NCBI RefSeq assembly: GCF_001659605.2
Contig: NC_035162.2
Coordinates: 10,373,248 to 10,437,247 of the forward strand
Source of the DNA: Manihot esculenta
Lineage: Eukaryota; Streptophyta; Magnoliopsida; Malpighiales; Euphorbiaceae
Direction of reading: 5' to 3'
Length of the DNA stretch: 64,000 nucleotides
The position numbers and the translations under genes were made by a program. Shown here one piece after another: positions 54,302 through 64,000 of this stretch; within the stretch, counting starts at the first letter, position 1; every line of letters begins with the position of its first letter. The notes under the pieces are model-generated. The model was not told where the DNA came from and ran no database searches. It was given only the letters and a program-made list of their open reading frames with translations.

Positions 54302-57300
54302 TCATTGTCCTAATATCAAACTGATCTGATGATTCTTATTAATGGAAACTTCAAAGATGACTCCTTCAAGATTTCCGATCAGAGCTCGGGTCCCAGGTAC
54401 TTCATTCATCCTCATTCCATGCTGGGCAGCTTCTTTGATGACCAGTGTATCCATGCTGCACAGAAACAACAATATAACTGCATCACTTTGAACAATTCGC
54501 CACAAAGTATTGTGAAGTGTAACAATTATGAACTTGAGCATTTAATACAAGAAACTACAGAACAGGTGATTGTAGGTGATGAATAAAACTCTAAAAGCAC
54601 TCGGGTAGAGCACACTTCTCGTCAACATGACTGCAGGCACCCAAACAATGTATAGAAGACATTGGTTCACCTTTTTGCACGTGACATCCCTCACAAACAA
54701 TTGCTTTTTATCTTAATGAAGCAATTATAAGAAACATGGTGACAAATTGTGGATAGAGGGAGGAAGTGAAGATAAACAAGAGGACAATGAAAATGATATG
54801 AAATGAAGATACCCACATCTTTGCTCGGGATACATATGCTAGTATGAATTTGCAATGTTCTCCTCTAAAGCGAAGAAGCTGTTCCACAGTATCAAAGAGC
54901 AAAGGAATGCTTGACTGCTGAAAGCTTAAATGTTGTCAAGGGATTTTCACTTTTCGTGATAATATAGAAAAAATGATTGTAGAGATACAAGAGGAACAAA
55001 ACGCAACCAGCCTTAGCTACATTGCAAATATCATTCACCTTAATGCAATATCTTCACGTTGTTGGACACTAAGGAGCCACCGCACAAGTAAAAATTATAT
55101 GCATCAAGATCCATTTTAAGTATTGTAATGCATGGTTATAAGTGAATGCACTGAAGCCAGGTTTGCCTGGATTTTCCTACAGATTCCCTTTGGGTTACAG
55201 ATTACTTGGCCAATGCTTTTGCCACTATTGAGACAATTGTGGGCATTTTGGTCCCAAAAGCATTAAAACTTAATTTTAGTCCCAAAAGATTGTTGAAACA
55301 ATCCAAAATGAACTGTCAAAAATAACACCTCAATGTTGCTTAGTCTGCAGAACATACCAAAAAAAAATCAATTATGAATGATCTACTACATAAAACAGAA
55401 TATTGATATAGGCAGTATTGTTTGTAATAGCCAGCTAATCAACAATTAAAGCAACTGTAATTAAAAAAGAAAGAAAGCAGAACAGCAGGTGAAAACTGGA
55501 AAAAAAAAATGGAACCACAAAGATGCCAATTGTAATAGCAAGTAGCAACACCAGTCCAGCAGAATAATAATACCTAATTAAACTAATTCAATAAAAACAA
55601 AAATTTAAATCTTGAGATTGATTTGATATTTTCAGTTGAGGTAAATGCTAAGAATTTTTAAGGATTCACACTTGCCTTTCCAAAAACTTATGGGATTAAA
55701 TCATTTTCCTAGCTTCTTTTTTCGAGGACCTGATGGAAATTCTGAGGAATGTCTTGAGTAAATACCCAATGTTCCCTTATTCCCTATTCTATTTATTTTT
55801 TTATAGGAGGATGTTGAAGAATCTGACAACCATTTCTCAATAGATGTGTTGTTTTGATGCCATTTTAAGGGAAGCTTTCATGAATTTGGTTTTGGATAAT
55901 TCTACGCAAAGTATGCTATGGGACAAATGAGCAACCTGCCTGCTAGTGCTTCTAGGATAGGAATACTTAAACAAACTGATGGATTTTAGATTTCAAGGGA
56001 ACTCCTATATAATAACAGTATCCTTTATTTTCTGAATAGCAAAGTCCAAAATGACAATTTCATAATACTTCGAAAAAAAGGGCAGAATTCATATTTTCAA
56101 AATTAATTATGTATATTGCTTGAAAATGAAAATAATATATGCAGAAGAAAAATTGACGAAACAATCAGGATATATATGTCAGCTCCAAGAATCAGATCAA
56201 ATCCTCCTGAATATCTTCCTAAAATTTGATTTATTTGATCAGAACTTCCCCACTCTAGTTTCACAGCTTCTAATTCTGCATGTAAGACACCAAAAAGAAG
56301 ACATGAGCTACACTCAACACGAAATCTACTTGAGAATTCCTTTTTCTCACCAGCACAAGAATTGGGGTTCACTGAAGGTGCATGAAGCTCTATATTTTTC
56401 TTGATGATCTGAAAGGAATTAACATAAATCATCAGAATATGATAAGATTCAAGATAGCATCTTCATGTATATTAAGATTCAAAACAATCTTGCAACCTTG
56501 CCTTCAACACTTCATCATTGTGATCAGTTAACACAACTTGACGACAAAATCTGCCACATAGTATCCCAGTAACTCCTGCAATGTGGGAGAAACAAATAGC
56601 AGTAAGATCAAGGGCATTCTAGAAGCTTTTGATACTAAATTGCATTGAGTATGGAAATACATTAGACAATTATGGATAAACTACAGAAGCAATGATGAGA
56701 AACAGGAGCAGAGGGCTGAAAGGGATATTCTTTTCTGTTATGTAACAAATACCATTTAGTATACAAGAATTATTTCTTATAGGACTGACTTATTGTCCAG
56801 AGAACAAATATAGAGAAGCAAAGGGACTATGGACCAGTCTAGCCAGTCTTGAACCTTCACCAAGAACTAGGACCAATCGAGACCTACAACAATCTATTAT
56901 GTTATGTTTGACAAGGTGCTCCTTCAATTGGAGGTCTAAGAGTCCCTTTTCTTTGACACAACAATTGATAAATATTGATTGTACATCCACAGACTTCTAG
57001 CATACCAAGTATGAATTGACAAATGTTCTATATATTTGAGCCCTTCCACAAAGGACTGCACTTACTGATTATCCAAATCTACCAAACCAAAATCTCCAAC
57101 ATGATAACATGCAATAGAAAATGAAGAGACTAGTGAAAATAAGGTATCTTGTCAAACCATTGATTTTGGTGAAGATTTAGCTAAATCTTTCCAATGGGTG
57201 AAGGACAATCACCACCTACAATCTCAGCCTAACTTGAGCATCATTCAAACTGAAACCAACCCAACATGTGCAAATATGTGCAAGATGTACAGAGAAAGAA

Positions 57301-58856
57301 AGAGAGAACAACTTCAGATAATACAATATAATGCCAACTCAGTCAAGTCTCAAAACGTCTATCCATCAAATGGAATGTTTGTTTCAGTCGGTTTTTGTCT
57401 TTAAAAAATAAATACTCAAGTAAGAACAAACCGCCTGCTTGTTTAATCACACACATGCATACATACATATACAAAAGAGAGATGGAGTAAAAAACAAGTA
57501 GTAAAATATGATTAGACCACTGCTCACCTACACCAGATCCTAACTCTAGAACAGAACATCCTTGGAGCATCTCAGCATTTTTTGAGAGATAATCATTCAA
57601 TAGCTTGGCACCAGGCCACACTAGTTGCCCTGTCAAATCAAAATCAGCTGTCTCACAACAAGTTAGTATACAATTTAAAATATCATACTAAATGAAAGCA
57701 ACTGAATTCATAGAGCCACGTGAAATTAATTCATCAATGATCAATGTCTAAGAATATGCATAATTATGATCAGTAAAAGTGCAGTACCAATGAACAGAGA
57801 TTGGCAAGTTTCATGGAGTTCTAATTATTTTGTTGCATAGAACTTACATATATCATCTATCAGGAAAGGAGAAGAGAGGAATACAAAAAGGGGTCATAGA
57901 TGACAACTTCACAAGAATCAGCAATAACATATCTGTTGACTCCCTCCAATCACACAATCCCATTGCAGATACGCTTATCAATATTAAATAATCTTGGAAA
58001 ATGCATTAGATATCTCCAGCACTAGATTTGCTAGTTTGTCACATAAATTTTCATAATTACCATTGATTCCTAAATTTGCTTGCACATGGGAGGCCGAGAT
58101 CACAGTGATGTAAAACTGCCACTACTGATATACAATCAGAATTCAGAAAACAAAGCCATTATCACCTATAGTCACATCGTTATTCGCCAAGATTTTGAAA
58201 ACTAATCACCCTTCCAAGTTCCAGTATATGGAGGAACCCATCCAGACCATATTGCAGGATAAAGTAATGGCCACATCAATATACAGTTGCCAGTATCTTA
58301 TTGCAGATAAACCAGCCAATAAATTATTCATCTTCACTCCTGGTTAATATGTTATCATTTCCTTCTTGTGGTTTTTCCATATTTAAAACCTATTTATTTT
58401 ATTAAGCGAACTTGCTTGTGAGAGTTCTTTTTTGCAACTACTCGATAATCTTAGAATCCAAGAACAAACCGGAAAGAGACATCATCAGTCAATTGAGTAC
58501 ACAATCAAATATCTTTCTTGAACAATAATGATCAAATCCTTAAAATAAGAAAAGGGTTTTGTTTTTTTAACTATATTGCATCAGATAATTGAGAAATAAC
58601 TCACTAGATGCAGACTGGAGACATAGAAGCTGAAGAACATGAGACCCAAATGTAAAAGTGGTCAGCTGGTAACTGCACAAGAAGGAGAAGTAGACATCAT
58701 TACTCAGACTGTGATTACTGGGGAAAGAGAAATGAAAAGAGAGTGGCTGGTCCTTTACTCGTCATTGATAAAGAAAGATTCGTCTAAGCAAACAATTTCC
58801 TCCTCTTTTGACTCTTCTTCTCCGTTCATTCTTCTGATTAATTCATCCCCAGTCAT
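54302..58856 (-). CDS. METTL21-like SAM-dependent methyltransferase
   Basis: Methyltransf_16 family proteins usually methylate lysines of other proteins; the plant member (At1g63855-like) has no known substrate that I can state. Eight exons on the minus strand, 58759-58856, 58605-58672, 57528-57647, 56502-56575, 56351-56408, 56174-56275, 54817-54925 and 54302-54455, join in frame to 260 residues. LTGQLVWPGAKLL precedes the SAM-binding motif VLELGSGVGVTG (residues 88-99). LTDHNDEVL (111-119) holds the acidic residue for the SAM ribose, and GFDLILGADICFQQSSIPLL the family GAD motif. The end VPGTRALIGNLEGVIFEVSI is typical. Intron 4 has a GC donor, and intron 6 shows U12-type signals with AT-AA ends (see findings). 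The start at 58856 is the Met nearest the conserved CLDESFF motif. Confidence 0.88.
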
Positions 58857-60400
58857 CTTTCCTGATTGGACTCGTCCACTTCGTCTCTTTGTTTTGCTAG
58901 TGTAGATGTAGGTTACGCCGAAAAAGAAAAAGGACATAAAAGAACAAATCAGCCCCCTGAACTATTCATAGAAGGCAGATAAGTCCAATTAAAATTTTTA
59001 TCAAATAAAATCTTAATTTTAAATTCAAGCTAAAAATTTATGATCTAATAAAATATTAATTTTTAATATTAAAATGTTACTTTTAGTTAAAATATAATTA
59101 TAACAATAAATTTTTTAATATCTTAAATATTAAATTATTTATTATTATGTATTTTTTATATTTTTAATTTTTTATATTTTAAATTAAAAAATTAAAAATT
59201 TAATTCTAATATATTTATATTTTTTGCCAAAAGGAAAAAGTGCTTCGGAGTATGTAACATTTCAATTAAACACATTAAAATTAAAAATATATAAAAAAAA
59301 GAAAAAAACAACAAAAGTATAAAAAAAATTAAACAAAGACATGCAAAGAAAACCGAAAATTTATAAAAAAATATAAATTTTTCCTGTCAGCTGTAAGAAA
59401 TATAATTTAAGAATACCATAAACTGATTTTTTTTATTGAACAATAAATTGAGTTTTTTTTTTTTATCAAAAAATAAACGACTCTAATATCAATATTAGAT
59501 AATATCTAACCTTTAAAAAAAATCTGAAATAAAATGTTATTATAGTTAATCTTGTGCCAAGGTTCAATTTTATCTTTTTAGAGATTAAGATTCAAATATT
59601 TCTTCAAAACTATTTTAAAAGGAAAAATATCGAATTAATAAAAAGTAGAAAGTATTTTGTGAAGGACTGAGATATTAGGGATGACAACGGATCGGATATT
59701 TTTAGGTATCCGATCCAATTAAATCCTAATAAAACGGATTTAGATGGTTATAATCAGGTTTGGAATGGGTTTAGATTTTAAAAATAATATCCGTTGTGGG
59801 TTCGGATCGAATTTTATGTACAGCTCCACTATTCGAACCCATTTATATAAATAATTAATTTAATATAAAAAATATATTTTATAATAATATTTATAAATTT
59901 TTTTATATATTTTTATTTAAAAATTTAAATTTAAATATTCTTTTAAAATATTAGATTTTTTAAATAAAAATTATTAATGTGAAATATTTTTTATATAAAT
60001 TATTAATTAAAATATATAAGATTAAATGGGTTCGAATTTTATTTCGATAATAATAATCGGGTTTGAAATAAAATCTGATAGTTGAAATTAATTTTTAATC
60101 GGATTCGGAATGAATTAATATTATTAATATAAATTAAATTTAAATTCATGTAATTTAATTTTTGTAGATAGCGGATCCGTTTAAATTCTATTCTTAATTT
60201 TGTATTTTACCAAAGTTGTTTATAAAAAAACTCAACGGATACGTGTCAGTTTTCCTCTCTCAGATATGTCTGGACATCTTCAATTGCGACTGAGAATAGA
60301 TAAACTTATAGAAAATAAATTCCATTGATCGTTCAAAAAATTCCATTAGAGATACTGAGTGCCACACAAAGTTCTCTCGCCTTTGGCCATACACAGCAAC
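58857..60400. other. Intergenic region between divergent genes
   Basis: Contains the upstream regions of the minus-strand methyltransferase and of the plus-strand gene start at 60401. The middle is AT-rich and includes a degenerate repeat at about 59678-60190. Confidence 0.5.
59678..60190. repeat. Degenerate dispersed repeat with CGGATCGGATATC-type ends
   Basis: The left side has GGGATGACAACGGATCGGAT, then GGTATCCGATCC and TGTGGGTTCGGATCG; the right side has AATCGGATTCGG and AGCGGATCCG. Mixed inverted motifs of this kind mark common plant foldback repeats. No clean ends were found. Confidence 0.45.
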
Positions 60401-60648
60401 ATGGCTGTAGCTCAACTCAGCGTTTCGCTCTCCTTCTCCGTCCGCGGTACTCTCGCTCTCTCTCTCTCTCCTTCTCTATGGTCTTTTACGGGGTGTATGA
60501 TTCCATGGCTCTCATTTCAAGCTTTACCGAAATCACGTTGCAGATGTTTGTGCTATTACCTCAGTGAGAAGAAGCAATGGCTTTTCTCATTTGCCCACTT
60601 CGAGCTTTACCAAAATTGGGACCACCTTCGCCGCTGGTTCTCCTCTAT
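60401..60648 (+). CDS. Possible 5' end of a plastid-targeted protein gene (partial)
   Basis: Two exons, 60401-60446 and 60565-60648, join in phase across GT-AG borders. They encode MAVAQLSVSLSFSVRVRRSN then GFSHLPTSSFTKIGTTFAAG and SPL. The product is rich in Ser, Thr and Arg and lacks acidic residues, as chloroplast transit peptides do. The second exon ends in a good donor (GTAAGA). I find no third exon before the degenerate copia element that starts about 500 bp downstream. The gene may continue beyond the window or have been broken by the insertion. The mature protein is not recognisable. Confidence 0.45.
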
Positions 60649-61136
60649 GTAAGATACTTCTTCGTCATCTAGTCTTACATCTTTAGCTCCTGATTGCATG
60701 AGCCTATCATTCTTCATTCATGTATTGATTTCAGTAGTTATTACTGATTCTTAGCTGAAATTCTCCATGTTAATTAATGGATGAGTGCTTGAAGTTGATT
60801 TGATTGAATTATTGTTGCCTGCCTTTACATCCCTTTTAGTGTAATACAAAAGGAAATGCACATTTCACCTGCGTTTTTATTCTAATGCAATGGATATAAG
60901 AATGGGTTTAATTGTCAAGAGGGTGAAATCCTTTAAATTTAGAACCACCCAATGTCTCTAAGTTTCTCTCTCTCTCTCTTTTTTTTAATTTAATCCTATT
61001 TTACAGATAAGTTCATAGCTCTTATTCCTGGGTCTTTATCCCCTTTTAGGATCCAATGCAATTAGGTTAAATCAAATTATTTTGATAATTATCTCTTCTT
61101 TTGGTGTACAAGTCCCTTGTAAGTCACTCCAATTAT
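60649..61136. other. Intron-like sequence between the gene start and the copia element
   Basis: No coding segment recognised. A CT tract lies at about 60966-60982. Confidence 0.4.
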
Positions 61137-61542
61137 GATAACTGGGGAGAAGAAGATGGGTGGGAGATTATGTGTTTGTGGAGCTGAAGGTAGTTTGTCA
61201 CATATTATAGAAAGAAGAAGAAAGGAATTGTTAAAAGATAAACGGGAGGGAAAACAGTTATCAGCAAGTAAGTTTTGGAGGGAAGTTCTGTACAGGTCAC
61301 CCTAGTAGTTAGAGTTTGTTAGAGGCAGTTATATTACTCTCATGTATAAATAACAGCTGACAAGTACTCAGCAACTATGCATGAAGAATCAACAACAAAG
61401 ATCATCCTATTCTCTCTCTATATTCTTTTCTCTTCTCATCTAATCTGATTCTTTCCCTCATCTCATTCTAACCTTCTACTTCTCATCTCAATTGTTTCTC
61501 TTTCTAATCTCTAAATTCTGTTCTCAGTCTCTCTTCTTGACA

Positions 61543-61558
61543 AATTGGTAGCAAAGCT
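61543..61558 (+). promoter_or_regulatory. Primer-binding-site-like sequence of the copia element
   Basis: AATTGGTAGCAAAGC follows TCTTGACA and resembles the initiator tRNA-Met primer site TGGTATCAGAGC with changes. Confidence 0.55.
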
Positions 61559-61625
61559 TGTTTCGAAGTGGCTAGAGCTGCAAAATTGGAGTAAGACTAT
61601 CCGTATTTATTTATGAAGTATCGGA

Positions 61626-62103
61626 ATGGACGATCACCTTACCAAGGATCCTCCAACTGATGACACTAGGAAAGACCGGATGAGGGATGACGCTCGATTA
61701 TTTTTACAGATTCAAAATTCAATTCATAGTGAGGTAATCAGTATTATTAATCACGGTAAATTTGTTAAAGAATTAATGGATTATTTGGAGCTTTTATACT
61801 CAGAAAAGTGGAATAATTTTCGTATTTATGAGGTGTGTAAGGCATTTTATCAGGTGGAGAAATAGGGTAGAACTCTGACCTCAATACTTTATGGATTTTA
61901 AAACAGTTTATGAGGAATTTGATGTCTTGATGTCTTTTAGCACAAATGTGAAAACTCAACAAGCTCAACGAGAGCAAATGGCTATTATGAGATTCCTTGT
62001 AGGTCTCCCTCCAGAGTTTGAGACGGCTAAATCTCATATTCTTTCTGAATCTAAAGTAGCCAGAGCTCTCTTATTTCAAATGAAAGTCCATAAATGTTTC
62101 TAA
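61626..62103 (+). pseudogene. Copia gag pseudogene
   Basis: Starts MDDHLTKDPPTDD and shows the copia gag features KELMDYLELLYSEKWN and YEVCKAFYQVEK. A stop at 61863-61865 and a frame change follow, then TVYEEFDVLMSFSTNVKTQQ and MRFLVGLPPEFETAKSHIL in another frame. Broken capsid-like protein of a Ty1/copia element. Confidence 0.8.
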
Positions 62104-62112
62104 GCTGATGCT

Positions 62113-62450
62113 ATGCCCGCTGCTTGCTTTTTGATCAATCGCATGCCCTCCTTCGTTCTTTATGGTGATAGGCCTTATAACAGTTTGTTTTCCACTAAAT
62201 TTTTATTTCCTATTGACTATATATCTTTGAGTGTACTTGTTTTGTTCATGATGTTCGTTCACAAACTACTAAATTGGATCTCAAATCACTCAAATGTGTC
62301 TTTCTTGGCTACTCTCGGCTTTAAAAAGAGTATCGTTGTTTTTCTCTTAGTCTTAATCGGTACTTTGTGTTTGCTGATGTAACATTTTTTTGATTCCACT
62401 TTGTCCTTTCTACCATCATCTGTTTATGACACACACGGGAGGAAGATGAC
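62113..62450 (+). pseudogene. Copia integrase C-terminal fragment
   Basis: CFLINRMPSFVLYGDRPYNS is the copia integrase/C-terminal signature. After a frame change, traces of the downstream region remain (CVFLGYSRL-like and RCFSLSLNRYFVSADVTFF-like codons). The integrase core and zinc finger are missing between gag and this piece. Confidence 0.7.
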
Positions 62451-62740
62451 CTCTTGTATACACTGTTCGCTCTTTGTCTCACCTTCAAAATCTTCCTGCA
62501 CCTTTCGCTCATGTGTCAGGTCGCCTTTCTATTTTCCATGTTTATTCCAGACGTCTAGAGGACTCTGACTCAGCTTTGCTACCAGCTTCTTTGTTGGCTA
62601 GCCCTGCCCCCATCGATTTGTCACCATTTTGACTTGGATCTGTCCATTGCCCTTCGCGAAGGAGATGTACTTGCACTCATCCTATTTCGTCTTTTGCTTT
62701 TTATGATCAATTATCTTCTTCTTTTTGTTGTTTTGCCATT

Positions 62741-63140
62741 TGTTGGAGAAGTGGAAATCCCACATCGGTAAAAAAAAAGGAAAAAGGAAGAGTTAATAAA
62801 GTGAAATGAGTCAAATCCAAATTGCTTAAGGGCCTAAGGGTATTTTGGAGAAGGCTATTTTCTGGCGAGTTGGGCCTATGGCTTCTGAGGTTCAAGAAGA
62901 GTACAAGTCCAGACAAAAATGAAAAGAGAGATCTAAGGCCTTTGAGACTAAAAAAGAACACAAGTTCAGGATGACAAAATGAAGATAAGTCACAATTGGC
63001 TAGGCCAATTGGACTTGAGGGGGAGTGTTGGAGATGTGAGAATCCTACATCGGTAAAAAGAAAGGAAAAAAGAAGAATTAATAAAGTGAAATGAGCCAAA
63101 TCCAAATTGCTGAGGGCCTAAGGGCATTTTGGAAAATGCT
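62741..63140 (+). repeat. Pair of direct repeats of about 110 bp, TRIM-like
   Basis: Copies begin TGTTGGAGA at 62741 and 63026. They share ACATCGGTAAAAA, TTAATAAAGTGAAATGAG, CCAAATCCAAATTGCT and GGGCCTAAGGG, and lose similarity after about 62852 and 63138. A purine-rich GAGGGGGAG lies immediately before the second copy, as before a 3' LTR. This suggests a very small LTR (TRIM-like) element in the copia sequence, although a primer site and target duplication were not found. Confidence 0.55.
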
Positions 63141-63247
63141 ACCACATCAAACTCAATTAAGTCTCACTATAGGGCTCAACACTCTCACCACATGTGGACT
63201 TGGACAAGGCCCATCATTAAATTCCATTGCTTTAGATTCAAACTAAA

Positions 63248-64000
63248 GACATGGGAAAATTGAAGTATTTCTTGGGAATTGAAGTGGCATAGTCTAAAAT
63301 AGGTATTGTGATTTTTCAACGGAAATATATTTTAGATATATTGGAAGAAACAGGCATGTTAGACTGTAGACATATAGACACTCCCATGGATCCAAATGTC
63401 AAATTTATTCCTGAACAAGAAGAGCCACTTAAAGATCCTACTAGATACAGAAGATTAGTTGGTAAGCTCAATTATTTCACTATCACGCGACTAGATATTT
63501 CCTTTGTTGTAGGTGTGGTTAGTCAATTTCTTCAAACCCCATACAATAGTAACTGGGATGCAGTCATTTGCATTCTTAAATATATCAAAGGAGCTCTAGG
63601 ATAGGATTTACTCTATGAGGACAGGGGTTACTCACAAATTGTTTGCTATTTTAATGCAGATTGGGCAGGTTCCCCCTTAAATAGACGGTCTGCTTCAGGA
63701 TATTTATTATGATTTGAGGAAATCTTATATCCTACAAAAATAAAAGTAGGGTGTGGTTTCAAAATCAAGTGCAGAAGCAATATCGAGCTATAGCTTTGGC
63801 AACATGCAAACTCATTTGGTTGAAGCAACTTCTTTAGGATTTGAAATATGGCAATACTAGCCAAATGCAGCTGATATGTGATAACCAAGCTGCTCTCCAT
63901 ATTGCATCAAATCCAGTTTTTCATAAAAGGACGAAGCATATAGAGGATCATTTTATTAGGTAAAAGATTGAGTCGGGTTGCATGTGTTTTGTCAACTCAA
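63248..64000 (+). pseudogene. Copia reverse transcriptase end and RNase H pseudogene
   Basis: DMGKLKYFLGIEVA, then DTPMDPNVKF, RYRRLVGKLNYFTITRLDIS and WDAVICILKYIKG are the C-terminal copia reverse transcriptase. An in-frame TAG at 63602-63604 is followed by the RNase H part (LLYEDRGYSQIVCYFNADWA, GSPLNRRSASGYLL) and more stops and frame changes. Most of the polymerase domain that should precede it is absent. Confidence 0.85.

Larger units (their letters stand above)
61137..64000 (+). mobile_element. Degenerate Ty1/copia retrotransposon, continues past window
   Basis: A left-LTR-like segment, a primer-site-like sequence, broken gag, an integrase C-terminal fragment, and the end of reverse transcriptase plus RNase H follow in copia order. 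The start is approximate; TGATAACTGGGG near 61137 is one candidate. The TATA-like TATAAATA lies near 61344 inside the LTR-like part. Many stops and frameshifts make it inactive. No right LTR is in the window. Confidence 0.8.

Noticed and set aside
54010..54324. 104-codon plus-strand frame
   Set aside because: No domain and no splice partners. It overlaps the probable 3' UTR of the minus-strand methyltransferase gene.

Overview
The window is nuclear DNA of a flowering plant, almost certainly a eudicot. The evidence is spliced genes with GT-AG introns, plant-specific families (class B heat-shock factor, CDKA with PSTAIRE, MOC1 resolvase, DUF1645-like protein), very AT-rich intergenic DNA, and plant-type LTR retrotransposons, MITEs and an Au-like SINE. 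The species cannot be fixed from sequence alone. A woody rosid (for example Euphorbiaceae) is only an impression.

Layout, left to right. 229-3981 (+): 3' part of a LAS1-like pre-rRNA processing nuclease gene, cut by the window edge. 3982-8766: AT-rich spacer with two complementary pentanucleotide arrays. 8858-9928 (+): class B heat-shock factor, closest to HSFB4. 9929-16057: spacer with degenerate repeats and a MITE with clear ends. 17071-20384 (+): five-exon F-box protein gene. 21742-22983 (-): single-exon DUF1645-like gene. 23000-25400: spacer with one MITE nested inside another. 25496-29080 (+): six-exon organellar Holliday-junction resolvase MOC1, with an Au-like SINE in its last intron. 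30188-39913: complete, young, non-autonomous LTR retrotransposon whose interior is mostly tandem repeat. 40515-45172 (+): ten-exon proteasome subunit RPN10. 47908-51824 (+): eight-exon CDKA kinase with a 5' UTR intron. 53209-53282 (-): tRNA-Ile(AAT). 54302-58856 (-): eight-exon METTL21-like methyltransferase with two non-canonical introns. 60401-60648 (+): start of a possible plastid-targeted protein gene. 61137-64000: decayed Ty1/copia element running off the window, with another repeat sitting where most of its reverse transcriptase should be.

The host genes are housekeeping and regulatory functions (rRNA processing, proteolysis, cell cycle, organelle DNA segregation, stress transcription) and do not form an operon-like system. 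MOC1 and the F-box gene lie near each other; I recall the Arabidopsis homologues also being neighbours, so this may be conserved microsynteny.

The most unusual object is the 9.7-kb LTR element at 30188-39913. Its 700-bp LTRs differ at only three positions by eye, and it is flanked by the 5-bp duplication ATTCA. It encodes no recognisable gag or pol. About 5.3 kb of its interior is three consecutive tandem arrays: about 57 units of roughly 35 bp, about 117 units of 27 bp each carrying a perfect hairpin, and a short 18-bp array. It sits about 600 bp upstream of the RPN10 start codon. The second most unusual item is the AT-AA, U12-like intron in the methyltransferase gene.
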